This document shows positions 1 through 9,121 of a stretch of 64,000 nt of DNA, one piece after another. The notes below the pieces were generated by a model. It did no database searches, had not been told where the DNA came from, and worked only from the letters and a program-made list of their open reading frames with translations. Within the stretch, counting starts at the first letter, position 1. Each line of letters begins with the position of its first letter. A program made the position numbers and the translations under genes. The stretch comes from Bianquea renquensis (GTDB lineage: Bacteria > Bacillota > Clostridia > Lachnospirales > Bianqueaceae), in the NCBI RefSeq assembly GCF_014384895.1, contig NZ_JACRSQ010000001.1, forward strand, positions 248,001 to 312,000, given 5' to 3'.

Positions 1-303
1 TCCACTGCGGCGGCCGTGCGCATAACCGGTGATGGGCGATTTGTCTATGCCTCCACCCGAGGGCAGGATGTGCTGACGGCCTTTCGCTGTGGGGAGGACG
101 GCTATTTGACGCGGATTGCGCAATATCCCGCCAGAACCGCCCATCCCCGCGATTTTCAATTGATCCACGGTGACGCCTATATACTCTGTGCAGGGAGGGA
201 TTCCGATTCCCTCGCTGTCTTTCAGAGGAAGGCGGATGGTGGGCTCCAGTATGAGCATTCGATTGCCGGTCTATCGATGCCCGTTTGCATACTGCCTTTT
301 TAA
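1..303 (+). CDS. Lactonase family (6-phosphogluconolactonase-like) beta-propeller protein, 3' part only
   Basis: The reading frame is open from the first base of the window to TAA at 301-303, so the 5' part of the gene lies outside. The visible ~100 residues show the repeating blade pattern of seven-bladed lactonases: DGRFVYAS followed by HPRDF and DSLAVFQ stretches, close to YbhE/Pgl-type and YkgB proteins. Family members hydrolyse 6-phosphogluconolactone or related sugar lactones in the cytoplasm. An internal GTG at 16 is only an arbitrary start. The next gene (411) is a glycosidase-like protein with its own promoter, so a shared sugar-use role is possible but not shown. Confidence 0.7.
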   Translation, partial: STAAAVRITGDGRFVYASTRGQDVLTAFRCGEDGYLTRIAQYPARTAHPRDFQLIHGDAYILCAGRDSDSLAVFQRKADGGLQYEHSIAGLSMPVCILPF

Positions 304-340
304 CCGAAGCAAGGACGGCCTGCGAAATCTGTCGCCAGTC

Positions 341-369
341 TTGAAATTCGCCGCCGTTTATGATATATT
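341..369 (+). promoter_or_regulatory. Sigma-A promoter of the DUF4838 gene
   Basis: TTGAAA (341-346), a 17-bp spacer and TATATT (364-369) stand 42 bp ahead of the ATG at 411. A clear ribosome site (AAAGGAG) follows at about 399-405. Confidence 0.55.
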
Positions 370-410
370 TAGTTGAACTGCCAAATTGCGTTTGACGAAA
401 GGAGATTACT

Positions 411-2351
411 ATGGCACGGGAATCATGTATAAGCGGGCAAGGCGAGGAAATTGTTACCTTTGCGAGAGAAGAGCTGGAACACTATCTGTCGCTGGCGGGA
501 GATACTTTTCAGCCTCCCCGCATTGTTGTTGACAAGGAGTATGCGAAACAATGCTTTCCAGACGAGACAAACGGCCTCAAACCCGATGGTTTTGTGATCG
601 GAAAAAAGAACGGCGAGGTTATGATCGGGGCGATCAATGACCGCGGACTGCTCTACGGAGTGTATGAGTATATTGAACACGCCGTCGGAATCCGTTTTGT
701 CGACGCGCCCTATGGAGAAGTTGACACCGGAGTGCGTGATCCCCAATGGCCAGCAGAAACCATACTAGAAAATCCCACCTTTCCATATCGCGGCGGCAAT
801 ATGCACATGGCGCGGAGTGATGAAAATTTCTGCTACAATGTCGACCGCCTTCCTAAATTTCGGTTCAACAACGTCCTTCTCTTTTCCCAGCAGCTGGATT
901 TGCTCAAGCGGCACATCGGGGAGTTTAGAAAGCGCGGTATCTGCGTCACGCTGGGAGGGCATTGCTGGCCCTATCTCTTCCGCAATCGCGGTCAGGTATC
1001 GCCGGAGGAGTTTATGCGTGAGCATCCCGAATGGCACGCCCTTGTTGACGGGAAACGCATGATGTGCGAGGATTCTGAGGGGCACTTTTGTCTGTCCAAT
1101 GAGGAAGCGGTAACAAATTTTGTGAACAACGCCCTTTCGATGATTGAAGAGTATAAGGAATGCATCGACATCATCAGCCTATGGCCGAACGACACAGATG
1201 CGCTTTTCTGTGAATGCGAAAATTGTGCTAAGCATCGAAATTCCGACCTTGTGCTGCGCCTGATAAACCGCGTCGCTGACGAAGTCGCGGTCCGCTATCC
1301 GTATATGCAGGTGGAAATGCTCGCCTATGAGGATTTCACCGCACCTCCCGAACATACCGTTCCGTCTCCCAATGTTTTGGTCAATTTTGCCGCCATACAG
1401 CGCGATTACCGTCTTCCAATTTACAGCGCGGAACGCCGCAATATAGCACTGTTCCGTGACCTTCGAGGCTGGCGTGCACTCCGCAAGGATCTCCCCATGA
1501 TCGTATACGAGTACTACCGTCTGGACGGCACCACAAAGTCCTCAGTCATCGAGTATGAGCTGGAGCGCCTGCAAGAGGAAGGACTCATGGGCGTGATGGA
1601 GGATACTTTCCAAGTCAACAGGCCCGACGATGTTCAGGAGGCGATTGGCTTTATGACCTATCTGGAGTCGAAGCTGCTGTGGAATCTTGAACAGAGCGCG
1701 GATTCACTGCAGCGCGAGCTTGTGGAGGCGATGTTTAAAGAGCAGTCGTCAGTGGTCTTGCGATCGCTGCACCGGTTGGAGCAGATCCATTCGGGACGGG
1801 CATATTACGATCTTACGTGGCACGACTGGCGCCTCCGCCCGATACGCAACGTACAAGTGCAGAAAGAGCGCCTTGCCTTTATCACGGGGGAGCTTGCCGA
1901 TCTCCGTGAACGTATATCCGAGGCAGCGCAGAAGTCAGAGGGAGCGGTTCGCGACCGCCTTTCCATGATGCTGGCTTCGCTGGAACGTCAGTATCAGTTC
2001 ATGGCCGCCATCGAGTACCAAATCAAAGCGCAGCTTGTTTTTTTAACAGACGGCCCTCAAGAGGAAGCGGATGAGTGGCTGAGACGCGCTCTGGAGGTGC
2101 GGGGCCTTGAGGCGAGCGATCTGAGTCAGGATGCCATCCGGGCCTATTGTAAAGCCTACGGCGAGCTTCCCGAATCCTCAGTCCGTATGCTGATTCCCAT
2201 GGACCGCAAAGACCGTGTGGGTCGAGTTGCCATCATGGAGAAATGTGAACATATCTGCAAGCGCATAATGGAGTCCGGCGAATGTATGCGCTGCACAATG
2301 CCAGTATGCATTAAGGCTGTACGGAATACGCCTCTGCGCGGGTATATCTGA
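411..2351 (+). CDS. DUF4838 domain protein, putative glycoside hydrolase
   Basis: A 646-residue cytoplasmic protein with no signal peptide. Residues ~1-100 look like the GH67/GH20-type N-terminal domain (stretch GAINDRGLLYGVYEYIE near residue 75, then GIRFV). The middle part (~120-420) carries the DUF4838 TIM-barrel signature, with WPNDTD, CECENC and YEYYRLDG stretches; a helical region follows. DUF4838 proteins are thought to be glycosidases acting on uronic or amino-sugar glycans, but the substrate cannot be read here. The C-terminus is Cys-rich (CEHICKR, CMRCTMPVC), which may bind metal and is unusual for a glycosidase. The start follows an AAAGGAG site. It is monocistronic, with a terminator hairpin at 2370. 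Confidence 0.7.
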   Translation: MARESCISGQGEEIVTFAREELEHYLSLAGDTFQPPRIVVDKEYAKQCFPDETNGLKPDGFVIGKKNGEVMIGAINDRGLLYGVYEYIEHAVGIRFVDAPYGEVDTGVRDPQWPAETILENPTFPYRGGNMHMARSDENFCYNVDRLPKFRFNNVLLFSQQLDLLKRHIGEFRKRGICVTLGGHCWPYLFRNRGQVSPEEFMREHPEWHALVDGKRMMCEDSEGHFCLSNEEAVTNFVNNALSMIEEYKECIDIISLWPNDTDALFCECENCAKHRNSDLVLRLINRVADEVAVRYPYMQVEMLAYEDFTAPPEHTVPSPNVLVNFAAIQRDYRLPIYSAERRNIALFRDLRGWRALRKDLPMIVYEYYRLDGTTKSSVIEYELERLQEEGLMGVMEDTFQVNRPDDVQEAIGFMTYLESKLLWNLEQSADSLQRELVEAMFKEQSSVVLRSLHRLEQIHSGRAYYDLTWHDWRLRPIRNVQVQKERLAFITGELADLRERISEAAQKSEGAVRDRLSMMLASLERQYQFMAAIEYQIKAQLVFLTDGPQEEADEWLRRALEVRGLEASDLSQDAIRAYCKAYGELPESSVRMLIPMDRKDRVGRVAIMEKCEHICKRIMESGECMRCTMPVCIKAVRNTPLRGYI

Positions 2352-2369
2352 GCTTTACAACGTATCAAA

Positions 2370-2405
2370 AAGGGGGCTGGCGCGATTTTTAGCGGTAGCC
2401 CCCTT
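2370..2405. terminator. Bidirectional terminator between convergent genes
   Basis: AAGGGGGCT (2370-2378) pairs with AGCCCCCTT (2397-2405), with inner CGC/GCG pairs. It lies between the stop of the DUF4838 gene and the stop of the leftward DUF6320 gene. The upstream A-run and partial T-tracts suit both directions. Confidence 0.65.
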
Positions 2406-2415
2406 GAACATTCTA

Positions 2416-3081
2416 TCACAAATGAAATTTTTTGCGCAGTTCTGCCGCCATTTCCTTATGCCGAAAGATCGCCACATATGCCAAGAAGACAAGGCTGGTG
2501 CCGATGCAGATGACGGACGGATAGCGAACGGTTAATTTTTGAAGAAGCAGCGGAATCAGGGGCAGGAGGCCGAAGACACCCGCCATCAGCCAATAGCTCA
2601 TATACTCTTGCACGGGGAGGTGTTGCACGGTGGAGATTGTCAGCATGGATGCGATCGTGAGGATGCAGACGGCAGGGATGACATACTCCATCGACCAGCC
2701 AGCCCAGCCTGTCCAGACATCCCAGAGGAGTACGGCGGCAGAGATGACAATGAGCTGCCATATGGCGTTTTTTAGCAAATTATGGCGCTTGACGATTCCA
2801 ACCGCCAGCGCGACCCACATACAGAGCATTCCACCTACAACAAACAGGGACCACCAATAGGCAGTGGAAATCATGAAATTGAGGGAGACCGCTGCGATAG
2901 CCACCACGACACATGCGAATGAGAACCAGCGAAAGAAAGGCATTCCTGGATAGGACGTCTCTGGTATTTCTGGAAAGATGGGGTCCTTTTCATCGCTGGT
3001 GCCGGTGAGCTCCCCCTGGCATAAAGGACAGTGGGTATGGTTTGTCCGAATCGAAACATTGCATTTATTGCAAAATAGCAT
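2416..3081 (-). CDS. DUF6320 membrane protein with zinc ribbon
   Basis: 221 residues from ATG at 3081, which is preceded by GAGAGGTG; the GTG at 3090 is too close to that site. The N-terminus is a small zinc ribbon (CNKC near residue 4 and CPLC near 19). About six hydrophobic helices follow, so it is an integral membrane protein. This layout matches DUF6320, whose function is unknown. It is the last of three leftward genes with an alcohol-acetyltransferase-like protein (12 bp upstream) and an alpha/beta hydrolase. The same trio recurs in Clostridia, which suggests a joint lipid or ester function at the membrane; that is inference. Confidence 0.7.
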   Translation of the reverse strand: MLFCNKCNVSIRTNHTHCPLCQGELTGTSDEKDPIFPEIPETSYPGMPFFRWFSFACVVVAIAAVSLNFMISTAYWWSLFVVGGMLCMWVALAVGIVKRHNLLKNAIWQLIVISAAVLLWDVWTGWAGWSMEYVIPAVCILTIASMLTISTVQHLPVQEYMSYWLMAGVFGLLPLIPLLLQKLTVRYPSVICIGTSLVFLAYVAIFRHKEMAAELRKKFHL

Positions 3082-3093
3082 GACACACACCTC

Positions 3094-4362
3094 TCATTTA
3101 CGCCGGTCCTGTTTTGCGGCGATTTCCACGTCGATTCCGTGACCTGACAGCATCCGGAAAAAGTTTCGCTGAACGGTTGAACTTTCAAAGCAGGAGGTAA
3201 AGCTTAATGTCAGCACATCCTGGAATGAGCAGACGCACAGCTCAAGCTTCGGCGTGCTGGTGAAAACATCGAAAAGCCGTATATATGGCGAGAATTCCTC
3301 CGGGACATGCAGAACCCCCAGATTGGATAAAATCGCTGTGGTGGAGCTGGTTGACGCCTTGGCGGCAATCCGCATCCCCAGATCCTTCAATGCAAGAGGC
3401 AGGAGGCGGAGAAAAACATTATGCTCTAGCGCGGCCAAATCATTCATTCGCAGGGAAATATTCTCCGATGTCAGCTCTTGCTTAAAAACGGTGTCTAAGT
3501 TTCGAATCACATCCTCAAAGGTCTCCATTCCGGCAAAGGTGTATCCTGCATTGATCCAGCCGAAAAAATTGCGGGCGGATTCAGAGGGAAAATAGTTTCG
3601 AAGGTTTACGGGAATCATGAGGACAATGGGTTTCTTTTCTTGCCGGCGACTTACATCCTGGTGTATCGCCGATATGAGAAGAGCTGTCAAGAACACAGTC
3701 AAGCTCGTGTGATACTCCTTGGCTTTGGCCAAAATCTTTTTGACAGAAACACAGCCTTCAAGGATTTGCATGTGCCCGTACTCATTTTTATATCCGTGAA
3801 GCTGGTACGCGTGGACGCGATTCTTCGAGGCCTGTTTTCTGTTTTTGGTATAGTATTGCCGGAAGCTGTCGCCGGCGCGCTCTTCGTCCGTCGCATCGTA
3901 GGAAGGGAGGAGGGGCTTCGGGGTAGTTTGGTCAAAATACCGGAGCAGAAGATATTGACAGACTAGGTGCTTTAAAAAATGCATGGCGCCCGTGCCGTCA
4001 GTCAGCGCATGGAAGACTTCAAAATTAATCCGCTTTTTATAGTATGTCACCTCAAACAGCAGTGTTTTCTTGTCTTTAATATACAGATGGCTGCATGGAA
4101 GCCGGTATTCCTCTCGTACAATTGGTTCGAGATCGCTGTCTTCAAAGTAATACCAGAAAATTCCTTTCCGTATCACAGAGCGGAACATCGGAAAACGGTC
4201 TAGAGTCAACACTAGGGCCTGTTGAAGCAATGGAGGGTCGACTGGATCGTATAGCTCGCAGGCAAATCGAAAGACGCGGCTGTCCTTTTTTCCACTTGTA
4301 GCGGGAAAAATTTTAGCGGCGTTATCAAGACTTCTCCAGCGCTTTGTCTTGCTGATTCGCAT
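3094..4362 (-). CDS. Alcohol acetyltransferase/condensation-like acyltransferase
   Basis: 422 residues of the CoA-dependent acyltransferase (BAHD/condensation) fold. The catalytic motif HALTDG is at residues 118-123, where His is the general base and Asp is structural. Its N-terminal half (FPMFRSVIRKG) and C-terminal half (SNLGVLHVPEEF) resemble the alcohol O-acetyltransferase family. It starts 5 bp downstream of the alpha/beta hydrolase and ends just before the DUF6320 gene, so the three are one operon. A plausible role is acyl transfer to an alcohol or sugar lipid, with the hydrolase acting in reverse or in remodelling. The substrate is unknown. Confidence 0.7.
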   Translation of the reverse strand: MRISKTKRWRSLDNAAKIFPATSGKKDSRVFRFACELYDPVDPPLLQQALVLTLDRFPMFRSVIRKGIFWYYFEDSDLEPIVREEYRLPCSHLYIKDKKTLLFEVTYYKKRINFEVFHALTDGTGAMHFLKHLVCQYLLLRYFDQTTPKPLLPSYDATDEERAGDSFRQYYTKNRKQASKNRVHAYQLHGYKNEYGHMQILEGCVSVKKILAKAKEYHTSLTVFLTALLISAIHQDVSRRQEKKPIVLMIPVNLRNYFPSESARNFFGWINAGYTFAGMETFEDVIRNLDTVFKQELTSENISLRMNDLAALEHNVFLRLLPLALKDLGMRIAAKASTSSTTAILSNLGVLHVPEEFSPYIRLFDVFTSTPKLELCVCSFQDVLTLSFTSCFESSTVQRNFFRMLSGHGIDVEIAAKQDRRK

Positions 4363-4367
4363 AGGAT

Positions 4368-5291
4368 TTACACCCCTTTGAGAAAGTGATTGATCAATTG
4401 ATAGCTCTGCCGAACGTGGCGAGACTGGATCCCTAGGGCAAAGTATCCGTGCAGCGCATTTCGAATGCGACGGATTTCCACCTCGTTGCCAAATTGCCGC
4501 AGTTTTTCGCCGTAGGCTTCCCCCTCGTCGCGCAGTGGATCATACTGGGCCGTGATGATCAGCGTGCGGGGTTGGCGGCTGAGATCTTTGGCAATCAATG
4601 GCGCGAAGTAAGGATTGGACAGGTCCTCGTCGCTGCTGCGATACAGGGCGAGGTATTGTTGAAGTTTTTTGGCAGTCAAGAGATAGTCGGTTCCGTTTTC
4701 TCTGACAGAAGGGTAGGGAGACGTTTCCGAATGATCATTATTGGTACAGGGATAGATTAAAATCTGCCGTTGGGGCAGAAACTCTCCCCGGTCGCGGGCC
4801 ATGAGAGACAGTGCTGCTGCTAGATTGCCACCGGCACTGTCCCCGATGAGGGTGATCCGTTTTGGATTCACCTTCAACAGCAGGTGATTGCCGTATACGG
4901 CTTTCGCAGCTTCATAGCAGTCTTCCAGACCGATGGGAAACGGGTATTCCGGGGCGAGGCTATAGTCGATGGAGATGACCATATGGCTTGTATGACGGGC
5001 CAGGTCCGCACAGACTTTGTTGTACGTCTCCACGCTCTCGGTAACCCAGCCGCCTCCATGGATGAAAAGAAGAACCGGAAAGGGGTCTTCGATTTCACAG
5101 TCTGTTTCCGGCAGATAGACACGCAAAGGAACCTCATGGTCCCGATTATAAACCTTGGTATCCAGGGTGTGGTAGAAGATTTTCAAGGGATCCAATGCCT
5201 TTATCCCAGCCAACATCCGGGATTTGCGCACATCGATGTCCGAATAGGACAGAGCCTTTAGCGCTAAGCGCATCGCTTTGTTGATTGCCAT
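4368..5291 (-). CDS. Alpha/beta hydrolase, hormone-sensitive-lipase family esterase
   Basis: 307 residues, cytoplasmic. It has the HSL-family oxyanion motif HGGGW (78-82), the nucleophile elbow GDSAGG with Ser152, the acid Asp251 in the DPLRDEG stretch, and catalytic His281 in the LHGYF stretch. All triad residues are present, so it should be an active carboxylesterase, probably for short acyl esters. It is the first gene of the leftward trio, with an AGGGAGG-like ribosome site just before the ATG. Upstream (5292-5630) lies a hairpin-rich intergenic stretch shared with rightward prfC. Confidence 0.8.
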   Translation of the reverse strand: MAINKAMRLALKALSYSDIDVRKSRMLAGIKALDPLKIFYHTLDTKVYNRDHEVPLRVYLPETDCEIEDPFPVLLFIHGGGWVTESVETYNKVCADLARHTSHMVISIDYSLAPEYPFPIGLEDCYEAAKAVYGNHLLLKVNPKRITLIGDSAGGNLAAALSLMARDRGEFLPQRQILIYPCTNNDHSETSPYPSVRENGTDYLLTAKKLQQYLALYRSSDEDLSNPYFAPLIAKDLSRQPRTLIITAQYDPLRDEGEAYGEKLRQFGNEVEIRRIRNALHGYFALGIQSRHVRQSYQLINHFLKGV

Positions 5292-5328
5292 AATTAGCCT
5301 CCCTGGTCTGGTTTTTTGTGTCCGCAGT

Positions 5329-5422
5329 GCAATCGAGCCTGCCAGCAGGCTCGATCACGGGCTTCGCCCTATGTTCGTCCATGCCAGCGCCCCAAAATGA
5401 GCAAGCTCATTTTGGGACTCTG
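5329..5422. repeat. Cluster of perfect palindromes in the prfC upstream region
   Basis: Three hairpins lie in 95 bp. ATCGAGCCTGC pairs with GCAGGCTCGAT (about 5333-5356). A GGGC-TTC-GCCC hairpin follows (about 5360-5369). CCCAAAATGAGC pairs with GCTCATTTTGGG (about 5392-5417, 2-nt loop). No open frame here looks real. The region separates two divergent genes, so it is not a simple terminator. Confidence 0.7.
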
Positions 5423-5524
5423 CCATTCCCTCACGCACTGCTCATGGCTTTCGTGTATATTGTACCACAAAGCTGGCGAAAAAACTAGCAGTATATTGGA
5501 AGGTCTGGGGCGGGAAAATAAAGG

Positions 5525-5553
5525 TTGCAACGTTTTGCAAATAATGGTATAAT
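5525..5553 (+). promoter_or_regulatory. Sigma-A promoter of prfC
   Basis: TTGCAA (5525-5530), a 17-bp spacer and TATAAT (5548-5553). The -35 hexamer is part of TTGCAA-N4-TTGCAA (second copy 5535-5540). Because TTGCAA is self-complementary, this is both a direct and an inverted repeat and could serve as an operator. Confidence 0.7.
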
Positions 5554-5630
5554 AATTAAGTTTATAGGAAATCATCCCGCTGTCACGGAGACTTGCAGGG
5601 TGGTACGTTTTAATGTTTGGAGGAGCGATT

Positions 5631-7220
5631 TTGGCAGGCAACAACCAGAAGGAAATTGATAAGAGGCGGACGTTTGCGATTATCTCACACCCTGACGCGG
5701 GAAAAACGACGCTGACAGAAAAATTGTTATTGTACGGTGGCGCCATCGCACTGGCTGGCTCTGTTAAGGGGAAGAAGACGGCGAAACACGCGGTGTCAGA
5801 CTGGATGGAAATTGAAAAGCAGAGAGGAATCTCCGTAACTTCGTCGGTCATGCAGTTTCAATATGACGGATACTGCATCAACATTTTGGACACACCTGGA
5901 CACCAGGATTTCTCGGAGGACACGTATAGAACGCTTATGGCGGCGGATTCTGCTGTGATGGTCATCGACGCGTCCAAAGGGGTCGAAGCGCAGACGAGGA
6001 AGTTGTTCAAGGTCTGTATGCTGCGGCATATCCCCGTCTTTACTTTTATCAACAAGATGGATCGGGAGGCAAAAGACTCCTTCGACCTGCTGGCTGACAT
6101 TGAGACTGAACTGGGAATCGAAACATGTCCCATCAACTGGCCCATCGGTTCGGGGAAAGAATTTAAAGGCGTCTATGACCGCATTCGAAAAGAAATCATC
6201 TCGTTTACGCCGGGCAGCGGTCAGAGAGAGGTTGAGGCGACCAGCATTGACCTGGCAGACGCAGGCTTGGACGCCTTGATCGGTGCAGACAAACGCGGGA
6301 AGCTGGTGGAGGAAATCGAGCTGCTGGATGGCGCGAGCCACGAATTTGACATGGAGTTAGTTCGGGCAGGGCAATTATCGCCGGTCTTTTTTGGATCGGC
6401 GCTGACCAATTTTGGAGTGGAGCCGTTTTTGAAGGAGTTTCTCCGTATGACCACGTCCCCGCTTCCCCGGGAGACGGACAGCGGAACGATCGATCCCTTC
6501 AGCCCCTATTTTACGGCCTTTGTGTTTAAAATACAGGCGAACATGAATAAAGCGCACCGCGACCGTGTGGCGTTCATGCGAATCTGCTCCGGAAAATTTG
6601 AAAAGGGTATGGACGTCTACCATGTACAGGAGAACAAACGGATGCGTCTGTCACAGCCACAGCAGCTGATGGCACAAGACCGGTCCATTGTGGATGAGGC
6701 CTATGCCGGGGATATCATCAGCGTCTTCGATCCAGGCGTTTTTTCCATCGGGGATACTATCTGTGAAGCAGGAATGGAGCCCATCGCCTTTCAGGGAATC
6801 CCTACCTTCGCGCCAGAACATTTCGCCAGGCTGAGGCAGGTCGATACTCTTAAGCGCAAGCAGTTTATCAAAGGCACGACGCAGATCGCCCAGGAAGGCG
6901 CAATTCAGATCTTTCAGGAACCGGGGAAGGGCATGGAGGAAGTCATCGTCGGGGTGGTGGGAGTTCTGCAGTTCGACGTGTTGGAGCATCGCCTCAACAA
7001 TGAATACAATATTGACATCCGCCTAGAGGGACTGCCGTATCAATATATTCGATGGATCGAAAATGAAGAGATCGACTTATCATCTCTACAGCTGACATCC
7101 GATACAAAAATCATTCAGGACTTGAAGGGAAATCATTTACTACTTTTTACAAATGAATGGAATATCACATGGGCTGTGGATCACAATAAGGAATTGCGGT
7201 TATCCGAGTCCGGACGATAA
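5631..7220 (+). CDS. prfC: Peptide chain release factor 3 (RF3)
   Basis: A translational GTPase that recycles RF1/RF2 from the ribosome after termination. The start is placed at TTG 5631 because GGAGGA (5619-5624) is correctly spaced from it; an in-frame ATG at 5613 lies upstream of that site. This gives 529 residues, the usual RF3 length. Visible motifs are the P-loop HPDAGKTT, the switch II stretch DTPGHQDF, and the NKMD and GSAL G-motifs, followed by domains II and III (FVFKIQANM and VVGVLQFDV stretches). It has its own promoter at 5525. The DUF885 lipoprotein gene follows by 20 bp and is probably co-transcribed. Confidence 0.95.
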   Translation: MAGNNQKEIDKRRTFAIISHPDAGKTTLTEKLLLYGGAIALAGSVKGKKTAKHAVSDWMEIEKQRGISVTSSVMQFQYDGYCINILDTPGHQDFSEDTYRTLMAADSAVMVIDASKGVEAQTRKLFKVCMLRHIPVFTFINKMDREAKDSFDLLADIETELGIETCPINWPIGSGKEFKGVYDRIRKEIISFTPGSGQREVEATSIDLADAGLDALIGADKRGKLVEEIELLDGASHEFDMELVRAGQLSPVFFGSALTNFGVEPFLKEFLRMTTSPLPRETDSGTIDPFSPYFTAFVFKIQANMNKAHRDRVAFMRICSGKFEKGMDVYHVQENKRMRLSQPQQLMAQDRSIVDEAYAGDIISVFDPGVFSIGDTICEAGMEPIAFQGIPTFAPEHFARLRQVDTLKRKQFIKGTTQIAQEGAIQIFQEPGKGMEEVIVGVVGVLQFDVLEHRLNNEYNIDIRLEGLPYQYIRWIENEEIDLSSLQLTSDTKIIQDLKGNHLLLFTNEWNITWAVDHNKELRLSESGR

Positions 7221-7240
7221 AGTGTAAAAGGAGGGATTTC

Positions 7241-8974
7241 ATGAAACATGTACGACAGCTGGCGGCAGGGATGCTTATGGTTTGGATGCTCTGTATTCTG
7301 TCCTCCTGTCAGCTTAAAAGTCAAGAGGAGCTGTTCGACCAGTACTTGACAGACGTTTTTAAGGAATCCGTTGTATCGGATAGTATTACGCTACATTTCA
7401 TGCTAAAAGACCCGGAGGCATATGGCATTGACAGGATTGAGCCGACTTTGGGTTCCATCTCGCTGGAGGCGGATGGAGAGGAATCGGCATCGGAATCACT
7501 CAAAATACTAAAGAAATTTAAGTATTCGCAGCTCTCAGAGGAGCAGAAGATGTGTTATAGTATACTAGAAGCTTACCTGACGGTGGAACAGATGGCGGAG
7601 GGGATGGAGTACTATGTGGAGATTTGCAGTCCAGGACAGGGAATTCAGGCCCAACTTCCCACTCTGCTAGCGGAGTACAAATTCTATGTGGAGGAGGACA
7701 TCCAGGATTATGTAGCGCTGCTCCACGATACAAAGCGCTATTTCCAGGAGGTCATTGCCTTTGAGCAGGAAAAATCAGAGCAGGGACTCTTCATGGCCGA
7801 TTTTTCTCTCGATGAGGTGATACAGGGATGCCAGGATTTTGTAGACGCTGGGGAGGACAACGTGCTTTTGGCGACTTTCAGGGAACGTCTAGACGCCTTC
7901 GATGGACTGTCCGGTGAACAAAAAGCAATCTATGAGGAGCAGAACGTGGAAGCAGTGGCTGTGGTCGTTTCCGCCTATGAGACTTTTATGGAAGAGATGG
8001 AGAAGTTAAGGGGAACTGGCGTCAATGACGGAGGGCTTTGTAATTTTGACAGGGGACAAGAGTACTATGAGTATTTAGTCGCCAGTGGAACCGGATCGTC
8101 CAAAAGCGTAGATGAAATCGCCAATGCTCTGCAAAAGCGGCTTATTGCAGAGTCTCAATCGATGTATGAGTATTTGATGATGGATGAGAGTATCCTCGAC
8201 CTAGCGGATCATCCGCCCTACGATACGGATGATCCGGCTACGATGTTGGAAGAACTGAAAGAGCGGATTGCCGAGGACTTTCCAGCGATTCCAGAAGTCC
8301 ACTATGAAGTCAAGGAAGTGGCAGAGTCGCTACAGGGGAGCACAAGTCCAGCCTTCTATTTAATACCGGCCATCGATAATGCGGCGGAAAATGTGATCTA
8401 TATCAACCCTTCGGAAGAATATGCCCATATGGATCTCTTCCCCACCATTGCCCATGAAGGCTACCCTGGGCATCTGTATCAGAACGTGTACTATAATTCC
8501 ACAAATCCTCCTCTCTTTCGCCATTTGCTAAGCTTCCTTGGCTATTCAGAGGGATGGGCCAACTATGTGGAAGGGCTGTCCTATGAGTATTTTGGCTTTG
8601 AAAATGAGGCGTTGGTGGAGATCTTAAAGTGCAATAGCTATATCAACATTCAGCTTTCAGCCCTCCTTGACATCGGCATACATTATTATGGATGGGATCT
8701 GGAGGATCTGCAAGACTATCTCTCCCAGTTTGGGATTGAAGATGAGGACGACGTCCGTGATACTTTTGAGTATATTGTCGGCAATCCATCGGCGTATTTG
8801 AGCTATGCGGTGGGCGGAATGGAGATCTTGGAGCTGCGGGAAAATGCAGAGAATGAGCTGGGGGATGCCTTTTCCCTTAAAGATTTCCATAAAGCAATTT
8901 TAGATGCAGGACCAGCTCCCTTCAGCATTGTGGAGGAGTTTGTCGACGCCTATATTGAGCAGGCGGCCGCCTAA
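7241..8974 (+). CDS. DUF885 family lipoprotein, putative zinc metallopeptidase
   Basis: 577 residues with a lipoprotein signal: a basic start, a hydrophobic core and the lipobox LSSC with Cys23. It should therefore be anchored outside the membrane. DUF885 proteins are gluzincin-like peptidases. The modified zinc motif HEGYPGH is at residues 405-411, with a downstream glutamate in EGWANYVEG (from about Glu437), as expected for the third ligand. The long acidic N-terminal region is typical of the family. It lies 20 bp after prfC, with a GGAGGG ribosome site, and ends at a strong terminator. The substrate, presumably extracellular peptides, is unknown. Confidence 0.85.
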   Translation: MKHVRQLAAGMLMVWMLCILSSCQLKSQEELFDQYLTDVFKESVVSDSITLHFMLKDPEAYGIDRIEPTLGSISLEADGEESASESLKILKKFKYSQLSEEQKMCYSILEAYLTVEQMAEGMEYYVEICSPGQGIQAQLPTLLAEYKFYVEEDIQDYVALLHDTKRYFQEVIAFEQEKSEQGLFMADFSLDEVIQGCQDFVDAGEDNVLLATFRERLDAFDGLSGEQKAIYEEQNVEAVAVVVSAYETFMEEMEKLRGTGVNDGGLCNFDRGQEYYEYLVASGTGSSKSVDEIANALQKRLIAESQSMYEYLMMDESILDLADHPPYDTDDPATMLEELKERIAEDFPAIPEVHYEVKEVAESLQGSTSPAFYLIPAIDNAAENVIYINPSEEYAHMDLFPTIAHEGYPGHLYQNVYYNSTNPPLFRHLLSFLGYSEGWANYVEGLSYEYFGFENEALVEILKCNSYINIQLSALLDIGIHYYGWDLEDLQDYLSQFGIEDEDDVRDTFEYIVGNPSAYLSYAVGGMEILELRENAENELGDAFSLKDFHKAILDAGPAPFSIVEEFVDAYIEQAAA

Positions 8975-8987
8975 GGGAGCGAAAGAG

Positions 8988-9033
8988 GATAAAAAAATTG
9001 CCTGTTGCATCATGCAACAGGCGATTTTTTATC
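8988..9033. terminator. Bidirectional terminator
   Basis: GCCTGTTGC (9000-9008) pairs with GCAACAGGC (9014-9022). The stem is extended by flanking A- and T-runs (GGATAAAAAA and TTTTTTATCC). It serves the convergent DUF885 lipoprotein and symporter genes. Confidence 0.85.
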
Positions 9034-9102
9034 CTATAGGAAAGCCGCCGCAGGACCTGATTCCGAAGAACCGAAGGTTTTTCTTGAATCAAAGGATTCG
9101 GA
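9032..9102. repeat. Dispersed hairpin repeat, copy R1 (diverged)
   Basis: It begins CCTATAGGAAAG, then has a degraded first hairpin (GCCGCCGCAGGAC). The second hairpin is GAAGAACC-GAA-GGTTTTTC, and it ends with GAATC-AAAG-GATTC. It matches the copies at 52236 and 24890 in order and spacing. Confidence 0.6.
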
Positions 9103-9121
9103 GGCTTTTGCCGGAGAGGTT

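Noticed and set aside
5369..5851. 160-codon minus-strand frame upstream of and into prfC
   Set aside because: It runs across the prfC promoter and palindromes; there is no ribosome site or homology pattern.
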